NCBI GenBank assembly: GCA_051859505.1 | Contig: JBHYFN010000017.1 | Span: 1 to 64,000 of the forward strand | Source: JAFIEN01 sp051859505 | GTDB lineage: Bacteria; Pseudomonadota; Alphaproteobacteria; Rhodobacterales; Rhodobacteraceae | Direction: 5' to 3' | DNA length: 64,000 bases | Shown: positions 26,644-35,003 of the stretch, piece after piece | How the letters are laid out: each line of letters opens with the position of its first letter | Position numbering within the stretch: the first letter of the stretch is position 1 | The notes under the pieces: model-generated | What the model was told of the DNA's origin: nothing | Seen by the model: the letters and a program-made list of their open reading frames with translations, nothing else | Database searches by the model: none | Program-made: the position numbers and the translations under genes

Positions 26644-27250
26644 GCCCCGGCTCGATCCGGCGCAGAACCCGCAGGATCACCAGCACGACCACCGCCTCGG
26701 CCAGAACCAGCGGCAGATGGGCCAGCACCAGCACGCCCAGCGCCGCCCGTTCGGCCGCGCGGTCGATCTCGACCGGCAGGCCCGCAAGCAGGATCACGGA
26801 AAAGATCGCCATCGCCGCGATCACCGCACCCCCTCCTGCCAGAAGGGCGGCAAGATCCGGCGCGCGCCGGCCCAGAAGGTGCCAGAGCCCCGCCGCCAGC
26901 AGCGCGGGCAGCCCCAGGATCAGCCCGTTCAGCCCCAAAGTCGTCAGCCCGCCATGGCCGAACAGCACCGCCTGCAGGAACAACCCCACAAGGATCGCGG
27001 GCATAGCGAACCAGCCCAGCATCACCCCCATCAACCCGGCCAGCATCAGGTGAACGCTGGTCGGCGGCACCGGGATCGCCACCAGAGAGGCCGCGAAAAA
27101 GACCGAGGTCATCATCGCCGCGCGCGGCACGGCGGCATTGGGATCGGGCAGCCGGCCAATGCGATGAAGCGCCAGCGCCGCAAGCCCACCCGAGGCGGCA
27201 TAGCCGGCAAGCGCCAGGCCGACCGGAACGATGCCGTCAGGAAGATGCAT
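26627..27250 (-). CDS. nikM: Nickel (or cobalt) ECF transporter substrate-binding membrane subunit
   Basis: 207-residue CbiM/NikM protein. It starts MHLPDGIVPVG; the N-terminal Met-His pair is a direct metal ligand in this family. A second ligand region is seen in PPTSVHLMLAGLMGVMLGW. Six or more hydrophobic helices follow. This is the subunit that binds the metal. The start is fixed by the Met-His requirement. It overlaps nikL by 14 bases. Confidence 0.85.
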   Translation of the reverse strand: MHLPDGIVPVGLALAGYAASGGLAALALHRIGRLPDPNAAVPRAAMMTSVFFAASLVAIPVPPTSVHLMLAGLMGVMLGWFAMPAILVGLFLQAVLFGHGGLTTLGLNGLILGLPALLAAGLWHLLGRRAPDLAALLAGGGAVIAAMAIFSVILLAGLPVEIDRAAERAALGVLVLAHLPLVLAEAVVVLVILRVLRRIEPGLVPHG

Positions 27251-27734
27251 CCGCCCCGCCTGTGCCTGTTGCCCTTTGCCCCGTCCCGCCGCCCCGCCGG
27301 AAAAATAGCGCCGTGCCCAGCGCCCCCCAGAGGACCAGCGCCACCATCACCCCCCGTTGCAGCCAGTGCGGGATCGCCGTGCCGGAGGTGACGACCACCG
27401 CGCCCTGCGCGTCAGAGGCGCCGCGCTCGACATGGATCATCGCGCCGTGGCCCGCCTGCCGGACCTGCACCGTCCATGCGCCCAGGGGCTCGGCCGGCAG
27501 GACCAGATCGAACCGGCCCTCGGCATCGGTCTCGCCCCGCGCCCAGACGGTCGCGGGGTCGTCGGGCGCATAGATCATGACCTGCGCGCCCGCCATCGCC
27601 TCGCCCGTGTCATATTGGGCGGTGATCCGCACCGCCTCGACCGGCTCTGCGGCGATCAGCGCGGCATGCGCCGCCGCAATCTGCGGCGCAAGCACGAGGA
27701 GCAGAGCAAGCGCCGCCCTAGCGCGGGCTGACAT
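27237..27734 (-). CDS. nikL: NikL-like accessory component of the metal transporter
   Basis: 165 residues: signal or anchor helix (ARAALALLLVLAPQIAAAHA), a periplasmic beta-sandwich-like region (GAQVMIYAPDD, ARGETDAEGRFDLVLP) and a C-terminal membrane helix (GVMVALVLWGALGTALFF). This layout fits the NikL/CbiN-like role of an extra component in nikKMLQO-type importers; the assignment rests on layout and position. Start set at ATG 27734, which gives a proper signal helix; upstream in-frame ATGs lie inside nikK. Confidence 0.6.
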   Translation of the reverse strand: MSARARAALALLLVLAPQIAAAHAALIAAEPVEAVRITAQYDTGEAMAGAQVMIYAPDDPATVWARGETDAEGRFDLVLPAEPLGAWTVQVRQAGHGAMIHVERGASDAQGAVVVTSGTAIPHWLQRGVMVALVLWGALGTALFFRRGGGTGQRATGTGGADASS

Positions 27735-28446
27735 GGCAATGGCCCTCGCCGACATGGCCCAGATGCAGGTCGGCCAGCGTGAACATCGCCATGGGGCCAT
27801 GTTCGGCAAAGGCGTCGAAGCCAGGCGCATCGAGGTTCATCCCGTCATCTGCGGGCTTGTCGGCGCGGCCAAAGAGATGGTCCAGATGCAGCGTGATCTC
27901 GAGATCGCCGCCAGCATCCGCCGTCACAAAGCCCTTGCGTTCGTCGCCCTGATATTCGCCGCAGGCATGGAACACCGCGTCGGGCGTGGCAAGGGTGAAG
28001 GCGATTTCATCCCCGTCCCGCGTCGCCACACCCTCGAGCACCAGCGAAAAGCCCGCGAATTCCCCCTCTGTGGCCGGGACCAGCGCCCAGGAGAGCGCGT
28101 TGTAATGGCCCGCCTCGGCGGGAAGGGTGGCAAGGGCCACGCGGTCGTCCGCATCCGCCTCGACCAGATCGACGGTGAAGGGGCCGCCAAGGACCAGGGA
28201 CGCTCCGGTGATCTCGGGGCCACCGGCCATGAAGGGCGGGTCGGTCTGCCAGGCCGTCACCTCGTCGAAGGTCGCGATGACGCGGGTGAAGCTCAGCGCC
28301 CAGCCATCCTTGGTGAGTTCGGGGGCGGTGAAGCCTTCGGTCGCCAGATCCTCGCCGCTGGCAAAGAGGGTCAGGCTTTCGGCGGTGGCGAAAGCGGGCA
28401 GGAGGGCCAGGAGCGTTGCGGCGGGAAGGCTGCGGCAGGTCTGCAT
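27718..28446 (-). CDS. nikK: NikK-like periplasmic metal-transport protein
   Basis: 242 residues with a signal peptide (MQTCRSLPAATLLALLPAFATAES). The mature protein is beta-rich and acidic, and ends in a histidine cluster, LHLGHVGEGHCHVSPR, plus HACGEY and HLDHLFG, suited to binding nickel or a similar metal. First gene of the operon. ATG 28446 is chosen since it starts the signal peptide and lies downstream of the predicted promoter; an in-frame ATG at 28497 falls inside the NikR-type operator. The NikK name follows from position and is tentative. Confidence 0.6.
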   Translation of the reverse strand: MQTCRSLPAATLLALLPAFATAESLTLFASGEDLATEGFTAPELTKDGWALSFTRVIATFDEVTAWQTDPPFMAGGPEITGASLVLGGPFTVDLVEADADDRVALATLPAEAGHYNALSWALVPATEGEFAGFSLVLEGVATRDGDEIAFTLATPDAVFHACGEYQGDERKGFVTADAGGDLEITLHLDHLFGRADKPADDGMNLDAPGFDAFAEHGPMAMFTLADLHLGHVGEGHCHVSPR

Positions 28447-28471
28447 GGTGGGGGGGCGTTTCCTTCGGGGT

Positions 28472-28520
28472 GTATGAATTTCTCGCTCGTTTTTCATACG
28501 CTATGGCGGGGCGGGGTCAA
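28472..28520 (-). promoter_or_regulatory. NikR-type operator overlapping the nik operon promoter
   Basis: 28472-28499 reads GTATGA-N16-TCATAC, exactly the half-sites and spacing of the E. coli NikR operator. On the minus strand a promoter can be drawn as TTGACC (28515-28520), 16 bases, TATGAA (28493-28498), so the -10 element lies within one operator arm and the nikK start is 26 bases beyond the other. Nickel-bound NikR would then block transcription. No nikR gene is present in the window. Confidence 0.75.
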
Positions 28521-28632
28521 CCGATTCCGCCGGGCCGGGGCGCAGGGGTGGGACGACCCGGCGCAGGACGACCGGGGACGCCCGAAGACGGCGGGGAGCA
28601 TCGCCCAATAAACAGGCAGATCACGGCCCGGA

Positions 28633-28688
28633 CTTTAGCGTGGTTAAAGTTTTCCTTGCGCGAATCGATTTCTTTAGCGTCACTAAAG
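28633..28688. promoter_or_regulatory. Twin 17-base operators upstream of the XRE-cupin regulator
   Basis: CTTTAGCGTGGTTAAAG (28633-28649) and CTTTAGCGTCACTAAAG (28672-28688) share the inverted-repeat frame CTTTA-N7-TAAAG and are 39 bases apart centre to centre. The second ends 5 bases before the GGAGG ribosome site of the regulator gene. Their position points to autoregulation and control of the downstream transporter/hydantoinase operon (inferred). Confidence 0.6.
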
Positions 28689-28702
28689 CCATCGGAGGGA
28701 CG

Positions 28703-29338
28703 ATGACCGACAATCTGGACCGTGCAGAACAGGCCGACAGCGAACCGGGGCTCGGGGCGCGGCTTCGGGCCCGGCGCAAGGCGCTGGGGCTGACGATGCA
28801 GCAGGTGGCCGACAGCGCGGGCCTGACCATCGGCTTCATCAGCCAGATCGAACGCGGCATCGCCTCGCCTTCGCTGTCATCGCTGACAAATGTGGCGCGG
28901 GTGCTGGACATGGACCCGGCCACGCTTTTCGCCCAGCCGCCCAGCCCCGGCGAGGTGACGACCGCCGGCACCCGGCCGGTCTATGGCCTCGACCCCGCCA
29001 ACATGACCTATGAACGGATCAGCGCCGCCTTTCCCGGCCACACCCTGCGCGCCGTGCTGATCCACGAGGCGCCGGGCCACCGGTCCGAGCCGATCCGGCA
29101 CGAGGGGGAAGAGATCTTCTATGTCCTGCAGGGCGCGCTCACGGTCGAGATCGAGGGGCAGCGCCATGTTCTGGCGGCGGGCGATTCCATCCATTTCGCC
29201 TCGACCCGGGTGCATTCCAGCTGGAACCACACCGACACCCATACCTCCATCCTGCATGTCTGCACGATGGATGTCTTCGGCGACGGCACACCGCCGCGCC
29301 ATTCCGACGAAACAACCAACCACCAACGGGGAGAATGA
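28703..29338 (+). CDS. XRE-family regulator with C-terminal cupin sensor domain
   Basis: 211 residues. The N-terminal helix-turn-helix (RLRARRKALGLTMQQVADSAG and IGFISQIERG, residues about 20-55) is followed by a cupin barrel (PIRHEGEEIFYVLQGALTVE; HVLAAGDSIHF). This class usually senses a small molecule and controls adjacent amino-acid, amine or peptide catabolism. ATG 28703 has GGAGGG 5 bases upstream; an earlier GTG would place the start inside the first operator. Two bases separate its stop from the next gene. Confidence 0.9.
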   Translation: MTDNLDRAEQADSEPGLGARLRARRKALGLTMQQVADSAGLTIGFISQIERGIASPSLSSLTNVARVLDMDPATLFAQPPSPGEVTTAGTRPVYGLDPANMTYERISAAFPGHTLRAVLIHEAPGHRSEPIRHEGEEIFYVLQGALTVEIEGQRHVLAAGDSIHFASTRVHSSWNHTDTHTSILHVCTMDVFGDGTPPRHSDETTNHQRGE

Positions 29339-29340
29339 CC

Positions 29341-30930
29341 ATGACGAGACTGCTCAAGGGAACTGCCTCGGCCGCCGCGCTGGCGCTGATGCTGGCCGCC
29401 GCGCCCGCCACGGCGCAGAACGTGCTCCGGCTGGACGAGGTGCCGGTCGGCGAGCTTGATCCGGCGCTGGCGACGGATTACGCCGACTCGCTTCTCAGCT
29501 TCAATGTCTACGACACGCTTGTCCTGCCCGCGCAAGGCGGCCCCGGCCATGTGCCGCATCTGGCCACCGGGTGGGAGATCGACGGCGCCAGCTTCACCTT
29601 TACCCTGCGCGACGATGTGACCTTCCATTCCGGCAATCCCTTCACCGCCGAGGATGTGGTCTTTTCCATCGAGAGGATGCAGGCACTGGGTCAGGGCCTG
29701 TCCTTCCTTCTGACCTCGGTCGACAGTGTCGAGGCGCTGGACAGCCACACCGTCCGCATCACCCTGTCGGAACCCTATACGCCCTTCATCGCCTCGCTCG
29801 TGCGGGTGCCGATCGTCGACAAGGCCGCGGTGATGGAGAACCTTGCCGAAGGCGAGGGCGAGATGGGCGATTGGGGGACGGCTTACCTGATGTCCACCGG
29901 CGCGGGCACCGGGGCCTACAGGGTCGTCAGCCACAACCCGCAGGAAGAAACCGTCATGGCGCTCAACCCCGACTATTTCGGGGAAGTGGCCGAGGGTGCG
30001 CCCTCCGAAGTGCGGCTGCGCTACGGCCTTGAGCCCGCCACCGTGCGCGCGCTGATCGCGCGGGGCGAGCATGACATCTCGTCCCAGTGGCTGCCGCCCG
30101 AGGTGATGGTGGCGCTGGCCGGCGAAGGGGCGCAGTTCTTCGAGGAATCGGGGACCGGGGCCTTCTACATCAAGCTCAACACCCAGAAGGCGCCGCTTGA
30201 CGATGTGAACTGCCGCCTCGCCCTTGCATCGGCCTTCGACTACCAGACCGCCATCGCCATCACCCAGATCACCGAGGATGTGGCCGGCGGCGTGCCCGCG
30301 ACCGGCGCGATCCCGGTGGGCATGTTCGGCGCCAACCCGCCCGAGATGGCACAGGCGCAGGACATGGAGGCGGCGATGGCCCATCTGGCCAACTGCGCCC
30401 ATGATCCGGCCGATTTCACGCTGGAAATCTCGTGGATCGCCGAAGTGGCCATCGAGGAACGTTTCGCGCTTCTGATGCAGCAGAACTTCTCGGCCCTTGG
30501 GTTCAACACGGAAATCGTGCGCGTGCCCTGGGTTCTTTTCACCGAGCGCGTGACGAGCGTCGAGACCACGCCCCATATCAGCCAGGTCTTTGTCACCGCC
30601 ACCACGGGCGACCCGGATACGCTGCTTTACCCGATGTATCACTCCTCGGCCTCGGGGACGTGGCAATCGCCGGAGTATCTGGTGGATGAAGAGGTGGACC
30701 GCCTGCTTGAAGCCGGCCGCACCGCGCCGGACGAAGCGGGGCGGGAAGAGGCCTATGCCGCGCTGAACGCCCGCCTGATGGAGCTTGCGCCCACGATCTA
30801 CGGCTTCGACCGCAATTCCGTCTTTGCCGCAAGCACCCGGGTTTCGGCCCCGGCGCTGTCCGACCCGGATCAGGCCTTCGGGTTGGACGGGATGGGCTTT
30901 GCCTTCCGGCTGATGACCGTCTCGGAATGA
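29341..30930 (+). CDS. Peptide/opine-type ABC transporter substrate-binding protein
   Basis: 529-residue SBP_bac_5 protein. Signal peptide about residues 1-25 (MTRLLKGTASAAALALMLAA to ATAQ), then the family opening GELDPALATDYADSLLSFNVYDTLV and LRDDVTFHSGNPFTAEDVVFSIERM. It delivers a peptide-like, opine or hydantoin-like ligand to the downstream permeases. ATG 29341 is 9 bases after GGGGAGA; another in-frame ATG two codons earlier sits too close to that site. Confidence 0.9.
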   Translation: MTRLLKGTASAAALALMLAAAPATAQNVLRLDEVPVGELDPALATDYADSLLSFNVYDTLVLPAQGGPGHVPHLATGWEIDGASFTFTLRDDVTFHSGNPFTAEDVVFSIERMQALGQGLSFLLTSVDSVEALDSHTVRITLSEPYTPFIASLVRVPIVDKAAVMENLAEGEGEMGDWGTAYLMSTGAGTGAYRVVSHNPQEETVMALNPDYFGEVAEGAPSEVRLRYGLEPATVRALIARGEHDISSQWLPPEVMVALAGEGAQFFEESGTGAFYIKLNTQKAPLDDVNCRLALASAFDYQTAIAITQITEDVAGGVPATGAIPVGMFGANPPEMAQAQDMEAAMAHLANCAHDPADFTLEISWIAEVAIEERFALLMQQNFSALGFNTEIVRVPWVLFTERVTSVETTPHISQVFVTATTGDPDTLLYPMYHSSASGTWQSPEYLVDEEVDRLLEAGRTAPDEAGREEAYAALNARLMELAPTIYGFDRNSVFAASTRVSAPALSDPDQAFGLDGMGFAFRLMTVSE

Positions 30931-30956
30931 CGTTTCGCGACTGAGTTCTCCCACCT

Positions 30957-30995
30957 GCCGGGGTTTTCGCCACTGGCGAGGCCCCGGCGCTTTTC
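30957..30995 (+). promoter_or_regulatory. Hairpin with short T-tract between binding-protein and permease genes
   Basis: GCCGGGG (30957-30963) pairs with CCCCGGC (30982-30988), with an inner CGCC/GGCG pair, followed after GC by TTTTCTT. It lies in the only sizeable gap (78 bases) inside this operon. A partial terminator or mRNA stabiliser that favours the binding protein over the membrane components is likely (inferred). Confidence 0.55.
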
Positions 30996-31008
30996 TTCGG
31001 GAACCAAG

Positions 31009-32034
31009 ATGCCCCCCCTGTTGCGCCAGATCCTGCGGCGGGTCGGCATGTCGCTCCTTGTGCTTTGGGGCGTCTCCGTCCTGATCTTCGCCATCGCCCG
31101 GGTGATCCCCGGCAACCCCGCGCGCGTGGCGCTGGGGCCGAATGCCACGCAGGAGCAGGTGGATGCCCTGGCCGCGAGCCTTTACCTCGACCGCAACATC
31201 CTGGTGCAATACGCCTTCTGGCTGCGCGACCTGATGCGCGGCGATCTGGGCCGGTCGCTTTACACCAACCGCCCCGTGACGCAGGACATTGCCGAGTTTC
31301 TGCCTGCGACGCTCGAGCTGATCTTCCTGGCCGCGACCCTGATGATCGTGGTGGGCCTGCCGCTTGGCATCCTTGCCGCGCGGTTCCGGGGGCGCTGGCC
31401 GGATCATCTGGTGCGGGTCTTCTCGCTTCTGACCGTCTCGGCCCCCTCATTCGTCTGGGCTGTGGCCCTGATGCTGGCCTTCGCCTATTTCCTGCCGATC
31501 TTCCCCATCGCGGGCCGCCTGTCCGAGGCCTATTCGATCCCCCGCGTGACCGGCTTCCTGACCGTCGACACACTTCTGGCGGGCAATGTCGACGCCTTCG
31601 CCAACGCCCTGCGCCACATGGTCCTGCCCGCGGTGGCCCTGTCACTGTCGGGCATCGGGCAGGCCGCGCGGCTGACGCGGGCCAACATGATCGAAACCTA
31701 CGAGAAACCCTATATCGAGATGGCAGAGGCCTATGGATACCCTGAAGGCCGCATCGCGCGCAGCTATGCCTTCCGCCCCTCGCTGATCCCCTCGCTGACG
31801 ATCATCGGCCTCGATATCGCGGCGCTTCTGGGCAATGCCTTCCTTGTCGAGGCGGTGTTCGGCTGGCCGGGCCTGTCGCGCTACGGGGTGCAGGTGATCC
31901 TGCGCAAGGATCTGAACGCCATCGTGGGCACGGTGCTTGTGATCGCGGCGCTGTTCCTGATCGTCAACATCATCGTGGACATCCTGACCGTGCTTCTGAA
32001 CCCCCGCATCCGATTGGGCGAGGCGCGGCCATGA
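31009..32034 (+). CDS. Peptide/opine-type ABC transporter permease (DppB-like)
   Basis: 341-residue permease. N-terminal helix with VGMSLLVLWGVSVLIFAIARVIPGNPA-type DppB opening, and the conserved cytoplasmic EAA region YIEMAEAYGYPEGRIARSYAF before the last helices. It forms a heterodimer with the DppC-like protein. No strong ribosome site is visible before ATG 31009. It overlaps the next gene by four bases. Confidence 0.92.
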   Translation: MPPLLRQILRRVGMSLLVLWGVSVLIFAIARVIPGNPARVALGPNATQEQVDALAASLYLDRNILVQYAFWLRDLMRGDLGRSLYTNRPVTQDIAEFLPATLELIFLAATLMIVVGLPLGILAARFRGRWPDHLVRVFSLLTVSAPSFVWAVALMLAFAYFLPIFPIAGRLSEAYSIPRVTGFLTVDTLLAGNVDAFANALRHMVLPAVALSLSGIGQAARLTRANMIETYEKPYIEMAEAYGYPEGRIARSYAFRPSLIPSLTIIGLDIAALLGNAFLVEAVFGWPGLSRYGVQVILRKDLNAIVGTVLVIAALFLIVNIIVDILTVLLNPRIRLGEARP

Positions 32035-32864
32035 AGCGCGCGGCCTTCATCCTTGCCTCGAACCCGCTGACGCTTCTGGGGGTGATGCTGGTGTCGCTGG
32101 TCGTGATGGCCGCGGCCCTGGCCGATGTTATCGCGCCCTTCCCCGAACATCGCGGCGCGGTGGTGGATTTCGTCAACTTCAACAAACCGCCGGGCGGCGA
32201 TTTCCTGATGGGCACCGATGTGGTCGGGCGCGATCTGTTCAGCCGGATCCTCTACGCCTATCGCATCTCGCTTCTGATGGCGGTCGTGGTGCTGGCCATC
32301 GCGGTGCCGGTGGGCGTGACGCTGGGCCTCATGGCGGGCTATATGGGCGGGCGCTGGGAATACGGGCTGATGCGGGTGACGGATGTGTTCCTGTCGATCC
32401 CGCCGCTGGTTCTGGCGCTGTCGATCCTGGGCGTGATGAAGCCCACGCTTCTGAACGGGATGATCGCCGTCACCGCGATGTGGTGGCCCTGGTACACGCG
32501 GCTGGTCTACAACATCACGCGTGGCGAGAAGGCCGAAGGCTATGTGCTGGCCGCCGAAGTCACCGGTGCATCGCGCGCGCATATCATGTTCCGCGAGATC
32601 CTGCCCAACTGCCTGCCCGCCATCGTCACCAAGATGACGCTGGATGCGGGTTTCGTGATCCTGATCGCCTCGTCGCTGTCCTTCCTTGGCCTTGGCGTGC
32701 AGGCCCCCACGCCCGACCTTGGCAGCATGGTGGCCGAAGGCGCGCGCTACCTGCCCGATCAATGGTGGCTTTCGGTCTTTCCCGGCCTTGCCATCCTGAT
32801 CGCCGTCTTCGGCTTCAACCTGATCGGCGATGGCTTGCGCGACATTCTGGGCGGCGACCGATGA
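32031..32864 (+). CDS. Peptide/opine-type ABC transporter permease (DppC-like)
   Basis: 277 residues. The N-terminal helix is followed by the DppC hallmark FLMGTDVVGRDLFSRILYAYR, and the EAA loop is seen in GYVLAAEVTGASRAHIMFREI; the end, IGDGLRDILGGDR, is also typical. Overlaps its neighbours by four bases at both ends. Confidence 0.93.
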   Translation: MKRAAFILASNPLTLLGVMLVSLVVMAAALADVIAPFPEHRGAVVDFVNFNKPPGGDFLMGTDVVGRDLFSRILYAYRISLLMAVVVLAIAVPVGVTLGLMAGYMGGRWEYGLMRVTDVFLSIPPLVLALSILGVMKPTLLNGMIAVTAMWWPWYTRLVYNITRGEKAEGYVLAAEVTGASRAHIMFREILPNCLPAIVTKMTLDAGFVILIASSLSFLGLGVQAPTPDLGSMVAEGARYLPDQWWLSVFPGLAILIAVFGFNLIGDGLRDILGGDR

Positions 32865-33721
32865 GCGCGCTTCTGGATATCGCAGAGCTGCGCCTGTCGT
32901 TCCGCCTCTGGTCCGGCACGGTCGAGGTGCTGCACGGCATCTCGCTCTCCATCGCCAAGGGCGAGAGGGTGGCGCTGGTGGGCGAAAGCGGCTCGGGCAA
33001 GTCGGTCACGGCGCGGATCGTGCTGGGGCTGATACAGGAGATGAAGGGGGCCAGCGTCGCGGGCCGGATCAGTTTCGACGGGCAGGATCTGGGCCGCCTG
33101 TCCCCCCGCGCCCGCCACGCCCTGCGCGGCACCGAGATGAGCATGATCTTTCAGGATCCAACCTCGTCCCTCAACCCCGTCTTCCCGATCCTGCGCCAGT
33201 TCCGCGAGGTTCTGGCCCGCCGCGACCCTGCCATCACCGAGGCCGAGACCCGCGCCCGTGCGACCGAGGCCTTGCGAGAGGTGGCGATCCTCGAGGCCGA
33301 CCGGGTGCTGGCCTCCTACCCGTTCCAGCTTTCGGGCGGGATGAACCAGCGGGTGATGATCGCCATGGCGCTGGCCAACCGGCCCAAGCTGCTGATCGCG
33401 GACGAGCCCGGCACCGCGCTGGATGTGACGGTGCAGGCGCAGACGCTCGACCTGATGCGCAAGCTGGTCGAGGATCACGGCACCGCCGTCCTCTTCATCA
33501 GCCACAACCTTGGCGTGGTGCGCGAATTCGCCGACCGGACCTATGTGATCTACCGGGGCCGGATCGTGGAGCAGGGGCCGACGGCGGCCGTCTTTGCCGA
33601 TCCCCGCCACGCCTATACCCGCGCCCTTCTGGCCGCCCAGCCGCGCCTGACCGGCGGGGCCCTGCCCGAGATCGCCGAACGCGACCCGGCCTTCGAGGAT
33701 CCGATGGAGGTGCATCCGTGA
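32861..33721 (+). CDS. Peptide/opine-type ABC transporter ATPase (DppD-like)
   Basis: 286 residues. Walker A GESGSGKS near residue 43, FQDPTSSLNPVFP, signature LSGGMNQRVMIAMAL and Walker B LLIADEPGTALD. The typical C-terminal oligopeptide-transport tail is present (FADPRHAYTRALLAAQP). ATG 32861 overlaps the DppC stop. An open frame from further upstream on the same strand is a shadow of the permease. Confidence 0.92.
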   Translation: MSALLDIAELRLSFRLWSGTVEVLHGISLSIAKGERVALVGESGSGKSVTARIVLGLIQEMKGASVAGRISFDGQDLGRLSPRARHALRGTEMSMIFQDPTSSLNPVFPILRQFREVLARRDPAITEAETRARATEALREVAILEADRVLASYPFQLSGGMNQRVMIAMALANRPKLLIADEPGTALDVTVQAQTLDLMRKLVEDHGTAVLFISHNLGVVREFADRTYVIYRGRIVEQGPTAAVFADPRHAYTRALLAAQPRLTGGALPEIAERDPAFEDPMEVHP

Positions 33722-34515
33722 TCCTGAGCCTCCGCGATCTGGGCAAGACCTATGCGACCGGCACCCACGAGGTGCAGGCGCTGACCGGTGTGACGCTGGA
33801 TGTGGCCGAGGGCGATTGCCTGGCCGTGGTCGGCGAAAGCGGGTCGGGCAAGTCGACGCTGGCGAACCTGATCCTTGGCCTGTTTCCGGCCACGACCGGC
33901 GAGATGATCTTCGACGGCGCCCCCCTGCCCGCCCGCCGCACGCTGGCCCAGCGCCGCGCGATCCAGCTGGTGCAGCAGAACCCGGCCTCGGCGCTGAACC
34001 CAAGGCGCAGCGTCGGGGCCTCGATCCGCCTGCCGCTTGATGTGCACGGGATCGGTGCCGCGCGCGAACGCGGCCGGATGGTCGAAAAGCTGCTGGCCGA
34101 TGTGGGCCTTGATCCTGCGATGGCCAGCCGCGCGCCCTCGGCCCTGTCCGGGGGCCAGCGGCAGCGCGTGGCCATTGCCCGCGCGCTGGCCTGCGGTCCG
34201 CGGCTTGTGGTGCTGGACGAGCCCACCTCGGCCCTCGATGTGCTGGTGCAGGCGCAGGTTCTGCGGCTACTGGACGATCTGCGGCGCAGGCTGGGCCTCA
34301 CTTACGTCTTCATCACCCATGACCTTGCCGTGGTGCGCGCCATCGCCACGCGGGTTGCCGTGTTCAACAAGGGCCGCCGGATCGAGGAGGGCGCGACCGA
34401 CGCCCTCTTCGCCGCCCCGCGCGAGGCCTATACCCGCGCGCTGATCAGCGCCGTCCCCGTCATCACCGAAGAGGAGAAAGCCATGCGCGACGCACTTGCC
34501 CGGGGGGCCGCATGA
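33718..34515 (+). CDS. Peptide/opine-type ABC transporter ATPase (DppF-like)
   Basis: 265 residues. Walker A GESGSGKST, VQQNPASALNPRR, signature LSGGQRQRVAIARAL and Walker B LVVLDEPTSALD; C-terminal AAPREAYTRALISAVP. Start is GTG 33718, which overlaps the DppD stop (GTGA). The two ATPases are separate genes in different frames and I see no frameshift. Overlaps the GAF gene by four bases. Confidence 0.9.
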   Translation: MILSLRDLGKTYATGTHEVQALTGVTLDVAEGDCLAVVGESGSGKSTLANLILGLFPATTGEMIFDGAPLPARRTLAQRRAIQLVQQNPASALNPRRSVGASIRLPLDVHGIGAARERGRMVEKLLADVGLDPAMASRAPSALSGGQRQRVAIARALACGPRLVVLDEPTSALDVLVQAQVLRLLDDLRRRLGLTYVFITHDLAVVRAIATRVAVFNKGRRIEEGATDALFAAPREAYTRALISAVPVITEEEKAMRDALARGAA

Positions 34516-35003
34516 CACCGCTGGAAACCGCCCTGGCCCGCGCCGAGGGCCAACCCGAAGCCGCCCTCGACGCGCTTGGCGCGCTGGCGGCCGAGGTGAC
34601 CGGCGCGCGCCTTGTGACGCTGATGACCGCCGACCCCGACACGGGCGAGGCCGAGCGGATCTGGTCGAACCACCCTACCGAATATCCCGTTTCGGGCCGC
34701 AAGCCCTTTCAGCCGAACCGCTGGACCGAGACCGTTCTCGACCGGCATGAAACCTTTGTCGCCAATGACTTTGCCGGCATTGCCGAGGTCTTTGGCGATC
34801 ACGACCTGATCCGCAGCCTGGGTTGCGAAAGCGTCATGAACCTGCCCGCCATCGTCGATGGCCGCGTCCTTGGCACGGTCAACTGCCTTGATGCCGCCGG
34901 CCATTTCACGCCCGAAAGGCTGGAGCGGGCCGAGGCGCTGCGCCTGCCCGCGACGGCCGTTTTCCTTCACCACCTCCTCCACAGGAAAGGAGCGACCCGA
35001 TGA
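34512..35003 (+). CDS. GAF-domain protein of the hydantoinase operon
   Basis: 163 residues, a single GAF domain without output domain. Features are VTGARLVTLMTADPDTGEAE, SLGCESVMNLPAIVDGRVLG and TVNCLDAAGHFTPE. Coupled by four-base overlaps to the DppF ATPase and HyuA, so it is probably made in step with them. It might sense or bind the imported substrate; a free-methionine-sulfoxide-reductase role is unlikely, since the cysteine pattern differs. Function unknown. Confidence 0.8.
   Translation: MTPLETALARAEGQPEAALDALGALAAEVTGARLVTLMTADPDTGEAERIWSNHPTEYPVSGRKPFQPNRWTETVLDRHETFVANDFAGIAEVFGDHDLIRSLGCESVMNLPAIVDGRVLGTVNCLDAAGHFTPERLERAEALRLPATAVFLHHLLHRKGATR

Noticed and set aside
28447..28632. 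Cobalamin riboswitch upstream of the CbiMQO-like operon
   Set aside because: No B12-box or matching leader is present; the promoter is less than 60 bases from the start codon and carries a NikR operator.
32830..34515. One long frame crossing both transporter ATPases, suggesting a fused or frameshifted gene
   Set aside because: The DppD-like protein is complete in its own frame and the DppF-like one begins at GTG 33718 with a four-base overlap. The part of the long frame before that is noise.
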